DNA of 52,010 bases from Pseudonocardia nigra (GCF_019396355.1 NZ_JAHKRK010000031.1:1-52010); one strand, 5' to 3'. Positions 21,026-32,658 are shown, numbered from the stretch's first letter. The notes: generated by a model not told the origin, from the letters alone. Numbers and translations are program-made.

Positions 21026-22261
21026 GTGGAGGACGTGCTGGTCGTCGGCGGCGGGCCCGCCGGGCGGGCGCTCGCCGCGGCGTGTGTCGCGCGCGGGCTG
21101 CGGACCACGCTGGTCGACCCCGCGCCGGACGCCCCGTGGCGGGCCACCTACGGAGCCTGGCTCGCCGAACTCCCCGCGGACCTCCCGGCGCCGGCGGTCG
21201 CCGCGCGCGCCCGCGGCCGGGCCGTCGCGCTCGGCGAACACGACCTGGGCTGGGAGTACGCGGTGCTGGACGTCCCGGCCCTGCGCCGCCACCTGGACGC
21301 CGGGCTGGCGGGCGCGACGGTCCGCACCGGCCGCGCGATCGGCACGGCGGGGACCGGCACGGTCGCGCTCGCCGACGGGACCCGCCTGCGCGCCAGGGTC
21401 GTGGTGGACGCGGGCGGGCGCCACCAGCCCCTGCGCCGCGAGTTGCAGCAAAGCCACTTTGCTGCAACCACGTCGCGGCAAAGTGGCTTTGCTGCAATCT
21501 CCCGACCGGCCACGCCGGCCGAGCAGACCGCGTACGGGGTGGTGGTCGGCGAGGCAGCGGCCGCCCCGCTCATCGCCCCGGGCGAGGCGCTGTTCATGGA
21601 CTGGCGCCCGGACCACAACGTCCCCGGCCCGCCCACCTTCCTGTACGCGGTGCCGCGCGGCGACGGCACCGTGCTGCTCGAGGAGACCTCGCTCGCCCGC
21701 AGGCCCGGGCTCGCGATGCCCGCGCTGCGGGACCGGCTGCTCGCCCGCCTGGCCGCCCACGGCATCACGCCACCCGATGACGCGCCGGTCGAGCGGGTGC
21801 ACTTCCCGCTCGACTCGCCCCGGCACCGCACACCGGGGGTGCTCGGGTTCGGCGCCGCCGCTCCCCTCGTGCACCCGGCCAGCGGGTTCAGCGTGGCGAC
21901 GGCGCTCGCGCTCGCCCCGCCGGTCGCCGCCGCGATCGCCACGCACCTGCCGGTCGGCGGCGCGCAGGCGGCGCTCGCCGCGGCGCGGCGGGTGGTGTGG
22001 CCGCGCGGCGCCCGTGCCGTGCACCGGTTCCGCCGGATCGGGCTCGAGGCGCTCCTGCGGATGCCGCCGCAGGAGGTCCCCGCGTTCTTCGAGGTGTTCT
22101 TCGGCCTGCCGGAGCCCCACCGGTGGGCCTACCTCACCGCGCGCGCCGACCTGCGCGCCACCGCCGCCACGATGGGCGCGCTGTTCGCGCGCGCCGACCC
22201 GGCGCTGCGGATGCGGCTGGTCGGGCCCGCGCTGCTGCCCCCCGCGCCCGCCGTGCCGTGA
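21026..22261 (+). CDS. Lycopene cyclase family flavoprotein, with an in-frame repeat insertion
   Basis: 411 aa from the GTG at 21026 (VEDVLVVGGGPAGRALAA); an ATG at 20999 would add nine residues. The N-terminal dinucleotide-binding GGGPAG motif is followed by the ring-cyclase signatures DMDWRP-like FMDWRPDHN, TFLYAVPRGDGTVLLEE and HPASGFSVATALALAP, with LPEPHRWAYL near the end. Such enzymes cyclise the ends of lycopene. Within codons at 21443-21497 lies a 55-bp double-hairpin element that encodes LQQSHFAATTSRQSGFAAI, which has no counterpart that I know in the family. It keeps the frame. No other carotenoid gene is in the window. Confidence 0.85.
   Translation: MEDVLVVGGGPAGRALAAACVARGLRTTLVDPAPDAPWRATYGAWLAELPADLPAPAVAARARGRAVALGEHDLGWEYAVLDVPALRRHLDAGLAGATVRTGRAIGTAGTGTVALADGTRLRARVVVDAGGRHQPLRRELQQSHFAATTSRQSGFAAISRPATPAEQTAYGVVVGEAAAAPLIAPGEALFMDWRPDHNVPGPPTFLYAVPRGDGTVLLEETSLARRPGLAMPALRDRLLARLAAHGITPPDDAPVERVHFPLDSPRHRTPGVLGFGAAAPLVHPASGFSVATALALAPPVAAAIATHLPVGGAQAALAAARRVVWPRGARAVHRFRRIGLEALLRMPPQEVPAFFEVFFGLPEPHRWAYLTARADLRATAATMGALFARADPALRMRLVGPALLPPAPAVP
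21443..21497. repeat. Inverted-repeat element C, inside the lycopene cyclase gene
   Basis: Left arm 21443-21467 and right arm 21473-21497 are reverse complements at 23 of 25 positions, with a 5-nt loop. The left arm is itself a perfect palindrome, TTGCAGCAAAG, then CCA, then its complement. The right arm also has an inner palindrome (GCAAAG-TGG-CTTTGC). The core is the same as in elements A, B and D, but this copy lies inside a coding region and is translated. Confidence 0.88.
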
Positions 22262-22328
22262 CCACTCGCGCGCGCCGGTGCTACCAGCGGTAACCTCCTG
22301 CCACGTTCCCCGAAGCCGGAGGCTCCCC

Positions 22329-22778
22329 ATGCCCGCCTACCGCACGGTCGTCGTCGGCACCGACGGCTCCGCCACCTCGTTCGCCGCGGTCGACAAGGCC
22401 GCGGCCGTCGCCCGCGACAGCGACGCCGAGCTCGTCATCGTCTGCGCCTACACCCCGGCCGGCCGCGAGGACAACATCGAGGCCGAGGACGTCCTCAAGG
22501 ACGAGGCCCACCTGGTCCGCGGCTGGACGCCCGCCGAGGAGACGTTGCGCTCGGCCGAGGACCGTGCGCTCGCCGCCGGGGCGAGCCGGGTCCGCACTGT
22601 GGCCGCCGACGGGCCCCCGGTCGACGTACTGCGCAAGGCCGTGGCCGACGCGGACGCCGACCTGCTCGTCGTCGGCAACCGCGGGCTGAACACCCTCAGC
22701 GGGCGGCTGCTCGGCTCCGTCCCGTCCGACGTCGCACGCCGAGCGGGCGTGGACGTGCTGATCGTCCACACCACTTGA
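22329..22778 (+). CDS. Universal stress protein (UspA family)
   Basis: 149 aa with a single Usp domain. It starts with MPAYRTVVVGTDGSATSFAAVDKAAAVA, the first strand and loop of the alpha/beta fold. Near the C-terminus is VVGNRGLNTLSGRLLGSVPSDVARRAGVDVLIVH, which fits the G-2x-G-9x-G-S/T nucleotide-binding pattern, so ATP binding is likely. The family helps cells through stasis and other stress in the cytosol. It stands 67 nt after the cyclase gene on the same strand, and may have its own promoter. Confidence 0.92.
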   Translation: MPAYRTVVVGTDGSATSFAAVDKAAAVARDSDAELVIVCAYTPAGREDNIEAEDVLKDEAHLVRGWTPAEETLRSAEDRALAAGASRVRTVAADGPPVDVLRKAVADADADLLVVGNRGLNTLSGRLLGSVPSDVARRAGVDVLIVHTT

Positions 22779-22812
22779 CCTGAACCAGGGTCGAGGTCGG
22801 ATCCTGATCGTC

Positions 22813-23660
22813 GTGAGCGCTGCCCTGAACACCGACGCCGACACCGGCACCCGCTCTCGACCTCGACTTCTACCTCGGCCGCATCGGCGTGCCCGACCCG
22901 ACCGCGCCCGACCTGCCGACGCTGCGCCGGATCGTCGCGAGCCACGCGCAGTCGATCGCGTTCGAGAACCTCGACCCGTTCCTCGGCCGCGAGCCCCGTC
23001 TCGACATGCCCGGCCTCGAGGCGAAGATGGTGCGCGGCGCTCGCGGCGGCTACTGCTTCGAGCAGAACCACCTGCTCCGCGCCGCGCTCGACGCCGATCG
23101 GCTACCGCACCACCGGGCTCGCCGCCCGCGTGGTGTGGGGCAGCCCGGACGGCGCACCGATGGCGCCGCGCAGCCACATGCTGCTGCGCGTCGATCTGCC
23201 CGAAGGGCCGCACCTCGTGGACGTCGGGTTCGGCGGGATGACGCTCACCGGCGTGCTCGCCCTCGAACCGCACGTCGAGCAACCCACCCCGCACGAGCCG
23301 TTCCGGCTGCTGCCCGCCGGGCCGGACCTCGTGCTCCAGGCCCTGGTGGCGGGCGACTGGCGGCCGGTGTACCGGTTCGACCTCGCCGAGCAGCACGCGA
23401 GCGACTACGCGATCAGCAACTGGTACCTGTCGCACCACCCGCAGTCGCACTTCGTCACCGGGTTGATCGCGGCGCGGCCGGCCGCCGACCGCCGCTTCGC
23501 CCTGAACGGGACGAGCCTCGCGGTGCACCACCTGGGCGGGCCGAGCGAGCGGCGAACGCTCGACTCGCCCGCCGCCGTCCGCGCGGCCCTGGAGGAGCAC
23601 TTCCTCCTGGACCTGACGGGGCTGCCCGATCTCGAGCCCGCGCTCAGCCGGCTGTTCTGA
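22813..23660 (+). pseudogene. Arylamine N-acetyltransferase, broken by two frameshifts
   Basis: The GTG at 22813 opens a first frame (SAALNTDADTGT). Family sequence then continues in the next frame from about 22858 (LDLDFYLGRIGVPDPTAP). That frame holds SIAFENLDPFLGR and the active-site region RGARGGYCFEQNHLL with the catalytic Cys. Near 23095 it shifts again, and the rest (IGYRTTGLAARVVWGSPDGAP, SHMLLRVDLPEGPHLVDVGFGG with His and Asp of the triad) runs to the TGA at 23660. Joined, it would be about 280 aa, normal for NAT. Both shifts go the same way, one base extra or two missing. Two breaks argue for real decay, but the catalytic residues are intact, so sequence errors are possible. Confidence 0.8.
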
Positions 23661-24150
23661 CCGGCGCCACGATCTCGGGGCTCTGCACGTACTCCATCGC
23701 GGCGACGAACTCCGGCGCCGCCATCCGCCGCTGGACCTCCTCCGCGTCGGGCTCCGCGACGCGGGTCTGGATCCAGTACAGGTTGCCGAACGGGTCCCGG
23801 ACCCGCCCGACGCGGTCGCCCCAGAACATCTCGGTCATCTCGGTGACGACCGTCGCACCCGCGTCGAGGGCCCGCCGGAACGCCGCGTCACCGTCGGGCA
23901 GGTAGAGCCGCAGGAAGCACGGCGTGGCGGGCCACTCCGGCCGCCCGTCGAAGAGCATCACGACGGCGTCGCCGATGCGGGCCTCGGCATGCCCGATGGA
24001 GCCGTCCGGGTTCTGCACCCGGGCGAGCTCCTCGGCACCGAAGGCCCGGTGCAGGAAGTCCAGTACACCCGCCGTGTCCCGGGAGATCATCCACGGGGTG
24101 ACGGTGGTGTAGCCCTCGGGGACGGGACGGAGGGTGTGTTCGAAGGTCAT
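23644..24150 (-). CDS. VOC-family (glyoxalase/bleomycin-resistance type) protein, YdfO/PhnB-like
   Basis: 168 aa from the ATG at 24150 (MTFEHTLRPVPEGYTTVTPW). PhnB-like members show the same features: DFLHRAFGAEELARV, then AEARIGDAVVMLFDG, LRLYLPDGDAAFRRALDAGATVV, and MFWGDRVGRVRDPFGNLYWIQTR. The fold usually binds a divalent metal or a small ligand, and the role is not known. The gene overlaps the end of the NAT pseudogene by 17 nt on the opposite strand. It is divergent from the WYL regulator starting 65 nt away, which may control it. Confidence 0.9.
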   Translation of the reverse strand: MTFEHTLRPVPEGYTTVTPWMISRDTAGVLDFLHRAFGAEELARVQNPDGSIGHAEARIGDAVVMLFDGRPEWPATPCFLRLYLPDGDAAFRRALDAGATVVTEMTEMFWGDRVGRVRDPFGNLYWIQTRVAEPDAEEVQRRMAAPEFVAAMEYVQSPEIVAPVRTAG

Positions 24151-24214
24151 GGCGGCAACGCTGCAGTCGATGTAGGTCAGTTCCCGGCACACATGCCTGG
24201 CATCCTTCGCAGCT

Positions 24215-25180
24215 GTGACCGACACCCCTGCCCGGCTGCTGACCCTGCTGTCGCTCCTACAGACCCCGCGCGAGTGGCCGGGCAGCGAGCTCGCCACGCG
24301 GCTGGGCGTCAGCCTCCGCACGATCCGCCGCGACGTCGACCGGCTGCGCGACCTCGGCTACCCCGTCGAGGCCTCGATGGGCGCGCTCGGCGGGTACCGG
24401 CTCGTCGCGGGCGCCGCGATGCCCCCGCTGCTGCTCGACGACGAGGAGGCCGTCGCCATCGCCGTCGGGCTGCGCACGGCCGCCGGGCAGGCCGTCACCG
24501 GCATCGACGAGGCCGCGGTCCGCGCGCTCACCAAGCTCGAGCAGGTCCTCCCGTCCCGCCTGCGCCGCCGGGTGGCGACGCTCGGCACGGCCACCGTGGC
24601 CGCCCCCGACGCGTACGCCGGCGCCGTCGACCCCGAGCACCTCACCGCACTCGCCGCCGCGATCGCGAACCGGGAACGCGTGCGCCTGCGCTACCGCGCC
24701 GCCGACGGCTCCGAGAGCCGCCGGCACGTCGAGCCGCACCGGGTCGTCACCGCGGGCCGCCGCTGGTACCTCGTGGCGTACGACCTCGACCGCGACGACT
24801 GGCGCATCTTCCGCGTCGACCGGATCGACGCACCGCAGCCGACCGGCGCGCGGGCGCTGCCGCGCACCCTCCCCGCCCCGGACGCCGCCCGCTACGTCAC
24901 GGAGAAGATGTACTCGCTCGTCCCCACCTACTCCGCCGTCGCGACCCTGCACGCCCCGATCGAGCAGATGCGCGGCCGGGTCGGCGACGGACCCGGCGAC
25001 CTCGAGCCCCTCGACGAACACTCCTGCCGACTGCGCAGCCACACCGACACCCTCGACTGGCTCGCGTTCCGCCTCATCCAGCTGGGCTGCGAGTTCGAGG
25101 TGCACGAGCCCCCGGAACTGCGGGACCACCTGCACGCGATGGCCGCCCGGATCCGCCGGGGCGCCGGTGCGCCAGGATGA
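24215..25180 (+). CDS. HTH-WYL transcriptional regulator (YafY/DeoR-like)
   Basis: 321 aa. The N-terminal winged HTH covers residues 6-60 (LLTLLSLLQTPREWPGSELATRLGVSLRTIRRDVDRLRDLGYPV), the usual form of this family. The WYL domain is at about 145-215, with RRWYLVAYDLDRDDWRIFRVDRI including the W-Y-L motif itself. A C-terminal WCX-type domain follows. WYL domains sense ligands, often nucleotides or metabolites. The divergent VOC gene is the most likely target. The TGA at 25178-25180 lies inside the first arm of an inverted repeat. Confidence 0.92.
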   Translation: MTDTPARLLTLLSLLQTPREWPGSELATRLGVSLRTIRRDVDRLRDLGYPVEASMGALGGYRLVAGAAMPPLLLDDEEAVAIAVGLRTAAGQAVTGIDEAAVRALTKLEQVLPSRLRRRVATLGTATVAAPDAYAGAVDPEHLTALAAAIANRERVRLRYRAADGSESRRHVEPHRVVTAGRRWYLVAYDLDRDDWRIFRVDRIDAPQPTGARALPRTLPAPDAARYVTEKMYSLVPTYSAVATLHAPIEQMRGRVGDGPGDLEPLDEHSCRLRSHTDTLDWLAFRLIQLGCEFEVHEPPELRDHLHAMAARIRRGAGAPG

Positions 25181-25250
25181 CCGCACACACCGAACGGGCT
25201 CCGCACACACCGCCGGCGCTGTGTGCGGACGCCACGCGGTGTGTGCGGTC
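25179..25250. repeat. Nested inverted repeats built on CCGCACACACCG
   Basis: The outer arms are 25179-25192 (GACCGCACACACCG) and 25237-25250, a perfect 14-bp match. The inner arms are 25200-25208 and 25221-25229, TCCGCACAC against GTGTGCGGA. The motif CCGCACACAC occurs twice on each strand. It separates the convergent WYL regulator and fusion genes, so it may act as a two-way terminator. Confidence 0.82.
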
Positions 25251-25253
25251 GGT

Positions 25254-26177
25254 TCAGGCGCGCGCGGGCGACGCCGCGGTGGCGGCGGCCAGGCGGCGCA
25301 GGGCCATCTCGCTGCGCGAACCCGGTGCGGCGTGGAACGTGACGACGAGCTGGTCGGCGTCGGCAGGCGAGCGCAGCACCTCGTCGTACAGCTCCAGCTC
25401 ACCCAGCTCGGGATGGCACAGCCGGACGGCGCCGCGGGAGACCTCCTGGACCGGGTGCGCCGCCCACAGCCGGCCGAAGACCGGGCTGGCCTCCCGCAGG
25501 TCGCGCACCAAGGCCGCCAGGCCGCCGTCGCGCGGGTGCTCGGCCGCGGTGACGCGCAGCCGGCCGACGATGTCGCGCACCGTGCCCGGCCAGTCGGCGA
25601 ACAGGTCGCGGTAGCGGGGATCGAGGAACAGCAGCCGCGCCCAGTTCGGACGGGTCGCGTCCACGTCCGGCGCCGCGACCGGGAGGTGGCCGGCGAACAC
25701 CGCGTGGGCCGGGCCGTTCCACGTGAGCACGTCGGTGGTCCGGCCGAGCACGGCGGCCGGCACGCCGAGGGCGTGCACGAGCGCCCGCAGCCCCGGCCGG
25801 AGCCGCTCCGGACGATCGCTCACCGACGACGGCGGTGTCGAGCCGGCCAGCCGGTGCAGGTGGGCCCGCTCGCCGTCGTCGAGGTGCAGGACCCGCGCGA
25901 TCGCCTCCAGCACGCTCGCCGACGCCTGCCCGCCCTGGCCCTGCTCGATCCGGCCCGCCAGCTCGAGCGGCGCCGTGTTGAGGACCACCAGGTCGACGCC
26001 GGCGGGAAGGAGCACGTCGAACGCGGGAGGCGCATCGGCGGGCCACCACGCGGCGACGTCCAGATCCGAGTCGGGACGAGCGGTCCCGCTCACCCGACTG
26101 CCGTGCAGCAGGGCGAAGCGTGCTCCGGCAGCTCGAAGCAGCTGCGCCGCCTGCTCACCCTGCGCATCGGCGTCCAT
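25254..26177 (-). CDS. Chimera: minimal nucleotidyltransferase domain fused to a truncated HTH and MmyB-like domain
   Basis: 307 aa from the ATG at 26177 (a GTG at 26186 is possible). Residues 20-65 are a MNT-type nucleotidyltransferase: HGSRVSGTARPDSDLDVAAWW gives the GS motif and the first two metal Asp (38 and 40), and VDLVVLN gives the third (62). At residues 76-80 (RIEQG) the protein switches to the second half of a regulator HTH (EQGQGGQASASVLEAIARVL then HLDDGERAHLHRLAG). From residue 135 it is an MmyB-like ligand-binding domain (LFLDPRYRDLFADW, HPRDGGLAALVRDLREASPVFGRLWA). The first HTH helices are missing, so DNA binding is doubtful. It may be a real fusion or the scar of a deletion between two genes. 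Confidence 0.85.
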   Translation of the reverse strand: MDADAQGEQAAQLLRAAGARFALLHGSRVSGTARPDSDLDVAAWWPADAPPAFDVLLPAGVDLVVLNTAPLELAGRIEQGQGGQASASVLEAIARVLHLDDGERAHLHRLAGSTPPSSVSDRPERLRPGLRALVHALGVPAAVLGRTTDVLTWNGPAHAVFAGHLPVAAPDVDATRPNWARLLFLDPRYRDLFADWPGTVRDIVGRLRVTAAEHPRDGGLAALVRDLREASPVFGRLWAAHPVQEVSRGAVRLCHPELGELELYDEVLRSPADADQLVVTFHAAPGSRSEMALRRLAAATAASPARA

Positions 26178-26211
26178 GACGTCCACTGTGGCACGAACGA
26201 CGGTCGACCGG

Positions 26212-26604
26212 TCAGACGCGGAAGCCCAGTGCCCGCAGCTGCTCGCGCCCGTCCTCGGTGATCTTGTCCGGACCCCACGGCGGCATCCAGACCCAGTTGA
26301 TCTTGATGTCGTTCACCAGGCCGGGACCGATCAGCGCGCCGCGGGCCTGCTCCTCGATCACGTCGGTGAGCGGGCAGGCCGCGGACGTGAGCGTCATGTC
26401 GATCGTGGCGACGCCGCCCTCGGCCTGGATGCCGTAGACCAGCCCCAGGTCGACGACGTTGATGCCCAGCTCCGGGTCGACCACGTCGCGCATGGCCTCC
26501 TCGAGGTCCTCGATCGAGGGCTCCTCGCTGCGCTGGGCGGGCGGCTCGGGCATGCCGGCCGCACCGCGGACGACGTCCTCGGTTCCGGTCTCGGTGTCAC
26601 TCAT
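26212..26604 (-). CDS. sufT: Metal-sulfur cluster assembly factor (DUF59/MIP18, SufT-like)
   Basis: 130 aa. After a 30-residue flexible N-terminus comes the MIP18 domain: IEDLEEAMRDVVDPELGINVVDLGLVYGI, then MTLTSAACPLTDVIEEQA with the conserved Cys, and a KINWVWMPPWGPDKITEDGREQLRALGF ending. Such proteins help mature Fe-S proteins after the cluster is built. It is the last gene of the suf operon and overlaps sufU by 8 nt. In M. tuberculosis the corresponding gene is Rv1466. The ATG follows a GGAGG-type site inside sufU. Confidence 0.93.
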   Translation of the reverse strand: MSDTETGTEDVVRGAAGMPEPPAQRSEEPSIEDLEEAMRDVVDPELGINVVDLGLVYGIQAEGGVATIDMTLTSAACPLTDVIEEQARGALIGPGLVNDIKINWVWMPPWGPDKITEDGREQLRALGFRV

Positions 26605-27055
26605 GTGCTGCCTCCTTCGCCGTGTCTTTCACGCGAACCACGGCGTCCTTGAACGCCATCCAGCCGAGCAGGGCGCACTTCACGCGCGCGGGGTAACGGG
26701 CCACGCCCGCGAACGCGACCCCGTCGCCGAGCACGTCCTCGTCCGGCTCGACCTGCCCGCGTCCCTGCGCCATCTCCTGGAACGCCGCGAGCACCCGCAT
26801 CGAGTCCTCGACCGACCTCCCGACGACGAGGTCGGTGAGCACCGACGCCGACGCCTGGCTGATCGAGCACCCCAGCGTCTCGTACGAGACGTCCTGCACG
26901 GTGTCGCCGTCGAGCCGCACCCGCAGCGTGATCTCGTCGCCGCAGGTGGGGTTGATCTGGAACGACTCCGCGTCGAACGGCTCGCGGAGCCCGGCGCCGT
27001 GCGGCGACCGGTAGTGATCCAGGATGATCTCCTGGTACATCTGCTCCAGCTGCAC
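26597..27055 (-). CDS. sufU: SUF system sulfur acceptor/scaffold protein SufU
   Basis: 152 aa of the IscU fold. The three zinc/sulfur-handling cysteines are visible: Cys38 in NPTCGDEI, Cys63 in TLGCSISQAS, and one in ARVKCALLGW near residue 127. The MYQEIILDHYRSPHGAGL start is typical of SufU. In Gram-positive bacteria SufU takes persulfide from SufS and passes it on to SufBCD. It sits 2 nt after sufS, so it is translationally linked. Confidence 0.95.
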   Translation of the reverse strand: MQLEQMYQEIILDHYRSPHGAGLREPFDAESFQINPTCGDEITLRVRLDGDTVQDVSYETLGCSISQASASVLTDLVVGRSVEDSMRVLAAFQEMAQGRGQVEPDEDVLGDGVAFAGVARYPARVKCALLGWMAFKDAVVRVKDTAKEAAHE

Positions 27056-27057
27056 GC

Positions 27058-29120
<2,063 letters not shown>

Positions 29121-29151
29121 TGTGTGAGTGCTCCGTGGTGGTGTGAGTACG

Positions 29152-30329
29152 TCAGACGCCGGTGACTGCCAGCTCGACCTCGACGGCCGCTTCCAGGCGC
29201 TCGCGCAGCTCGGGCAGGGTGATCTTGGTCAGGATCTCGCCGAAGAAGCCACGGACGACCAGGCGCCGTGCGACGTCCTCGGGGATGCCGCGGCTCTGCA
29301 GGTAGAACAGCTGCTCGTCGTCGAACCGGCCCGTGGCGCTCGCGTGGCCGGCACCGGCGATCTCGCCGGTCTCGATCTCGAGGTTGGGCACCGAGTCGGC
29401 GCGGGCGTGCTCGGTGAGCACCAGGTTGCGGTTGAACTCGAACGTCTCGGTGTTCTCCGCCGCCGCCCGGATCACGACGTCGCCCACCCAGACCGCGCGC
29501 GCGTCGGGCGTGCCCTTCACGCCCTGCAGGGCGTTCTTGTAGAGCACGTTCGAGCGGCAGTTGGGCACCGCGTGGTCGACCAGCAGCCGCTGCTCCAGGT
29601 GCTGCCCGGCGTCGGTGAACCCGAGCCCGAGCAGCTCGGCGTCGCCGCCGGGGCCGCGGTAGGTGACGGTGGGGCTCACACGCACCAGGTCGCCGCCCAG
29701 GGCGACCGAGGTGGCGCGCAGCGTGGCGTCGCGGCCGACCGAGAGGTGCTGAGCGCCCACGTACACGGCGTCGTCGGCCCACTCCTCGGTGACGACGAGC
29801 GTGAGCCGGGACCCGTCGGCCAGCACGACCTCCAGGTTGTCGGCCAGCGCGCCCGACCCGCGGTGCTCGACGACGACGGTGGCCTCGGTGTGCGGGGTGG
29901 TGCGCACCTGCAGGTGGCCCGCCGCGGTGGCGCCCTGGCCGGGGCCGGTCACGGTGATCGTGACCGGGGCCGGGGTGCCGTCGAGCGTGACGACCGTGGC
30001 CTCTCCGAACGCCGACCACGCGGCCGCGGCGACCCGGTCGGCCGGGATGCCGCCCTCGCCGATCCGGGCGTCGTCGCGGCCCACGGTCTCGACCGTGACG
30101 CCGTCGGTGGCCGGGACCTCGACCGTGGCCCGTCCGTCGAAGGTGGCGCCGTCGTGCAGCCCGCGCAGCCGCCGCATCGGCGTGAAGCGCCAGTTCTCCT
30201 CACGGCCGCCGGGCACCTCGAAGGCGTCGACGTCGTAGGAGGTGAAGCGCTCGCTCGCCGACGCGATCGGCGTCTCGCCCTGCCCCTTCTTGGCCCCCTT
30301 GAGCTCGGGGGCGAGTCCTGCAACTTCGG

Positions 30330-30333
<4 letters not shown>
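29152..30333 (-). CDS. sufD: Fe-S cluster assembly protein SufD
   Basis: 393 aa. It forms the SufBC2D complex. The ATG at 30333 overlaps the sufB stop codon (ATGA), which sets the start. The C-terminal half holds the beta-helix and conserved segments: [66 protein letters not shown] and [14 protein letters not shown]. These are characteristic of SufB/SufD. The N-terminal half is more variable, as usual. Confidence 0.96.
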
Positions 30334-31753
<1,420 letters not shown>

Positions 31754-31757
<4 letters not shown>

Positions 31758-32512
31758 TCGGACTGCCTCCCTGTCGGGATCGTGGTGGTGGGGTCGTGCT
31801 TCCGTCGGGCGTCGGGAACGTCCAGCGGAACGTGCGTGGTGCACGCGGCGTCGCCGCGCGCGATGGTGGCGAGCCGCTGCACGTGGGTGCCCAGGAGCTC
31901 GGCGAACGCCTCGGTCTCGGCCTCGCACAGCGCCGGGAACTCGGCGGCGACGTGCGCCACCGGGCAGTGGTGCTGGCACAGCTGCACGCCCGTCCCGGCC
32001 GCGCGGGCCTGGGCAGCGTAACCGCGCGAGCTCAGCACTCCGGCCAACGCCTCCGCACGCTCGTGCGGGGTACCCGCGGCGGCCACCTGCTCCGCGCCGG
32101 CACCGAGCAGCTTCTCGACGCGGCTGCGCGCGAACCCGCGCAGCGCCAGCTCGCCGCCGTGCTCGGCCACGTAGTGCAGTGCGGCCACGGCGAGCTCGTC
32201 GTAGCCGTGCCCGAAGCGGGCCCGCCCGGCGTCGCTGAGCAGGTACCGGCGGGCGGGCCGCCCCCGCCCGCGCGGTCCGCGGCGCGGCGCGTCGCGGACC
32301 TCGGCCTCCCCGTCGGCGAGCAGCGCGTCGAGATGGCGCCGCACGGCCGGGGCCGACAGCTCCAACGCCGCCGCCACCGCCGCCGCGGTGATCGGGCCCT
32401 GCTCCATGAGCAGGCGGGCGACCGCCTCACGGGTGCGGCCGTCGCCGGTCGGCGGGCCCTCTGTCGTGCGATCGGGCGCGTCGACCGGGATGGGGTGCCC
32501 GGCGGTTTTCAC
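31754..32512 (-). CDS. sufR: Iron-sulfur sensing repressor SufR
   Basis: 252 aa from the GTG at 32512. The N-terminal winged HTH ([46 protein letters not shown]) is of the SufR/ArsR-like kind. The cluster ligands are Cys in [20 protein letters not shown], spaced C-x3-C-x12-C, the pattern I know from mycobacterial SufR. It should hold a Fe-S cluster and repress its own operon when cluster supply is good. A CAAC-N6-GTTG palindrome overlaps the start codon. The start is uncertain, since the frame is open for another 44 codons upstream, but those contain the operator. Confidence 0.93.
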
Positions 32513-32531
32513 AACACCAGTGTTGCCTATA
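32512..32531 (-). promoter_or_regulatory. SufR operator and -10 region of the suf operon
   Basis: Bases 32512-32525 form a perfect palindrome CAACACCAGTGTTG, which fits the CAAC-N6-GTTG motif known for SufR. On the minus strand TATAGG (32531-32526) is a -10 candidate directly upstream, so transcription would begin inside the operator. The GTG start of sufR uses the last base of the palindrome, so the mRNA would have almost no leader. Confidence 0.7.
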
Positions 32532-32595
32532 TCCCCCGGGACCTCAAACGCGCCCCGCCCGGAGGTGAGGACGCTCACTCCGGCGCGGGCCGGCG

Positions 32596-32658
32596 CCGGT
32601 TGCAGCAAGGTGGCTTTACTGCGACAGCACGGCAGCAAGGCCACCTTGCTCCAGCCGG
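32596..32658. repeat. Inverted-repeat element D (GCAGCAAGG family)
   Basis: Arms 32596-32622 and 32632-32658 are reverse complements at 23 of 27 positions, loop 9 nt. It lies between the divergent sufR and mptB genes, so it cannot be a simple terminator. The core GCAGCAAGGTGGCTTTACTGC is shared with elements A, B and C. Confidence 0.8.

Noticed and set aside
19032..22778. A 1248-codon plus-strand frame through the SDR, antisense to dgt and on to UspA
   Set aside because: Only the last part (UspA) is real. The rest is out of frame with the SDR and cyclase genes and opposite to dGTPase.
22840..23105. Programmed frameshifting in the NAT gene
   Set aside because: No slippery heptamer, stop-codon pause or stimulating structure is visible at either shift, and the family is not known to use it.
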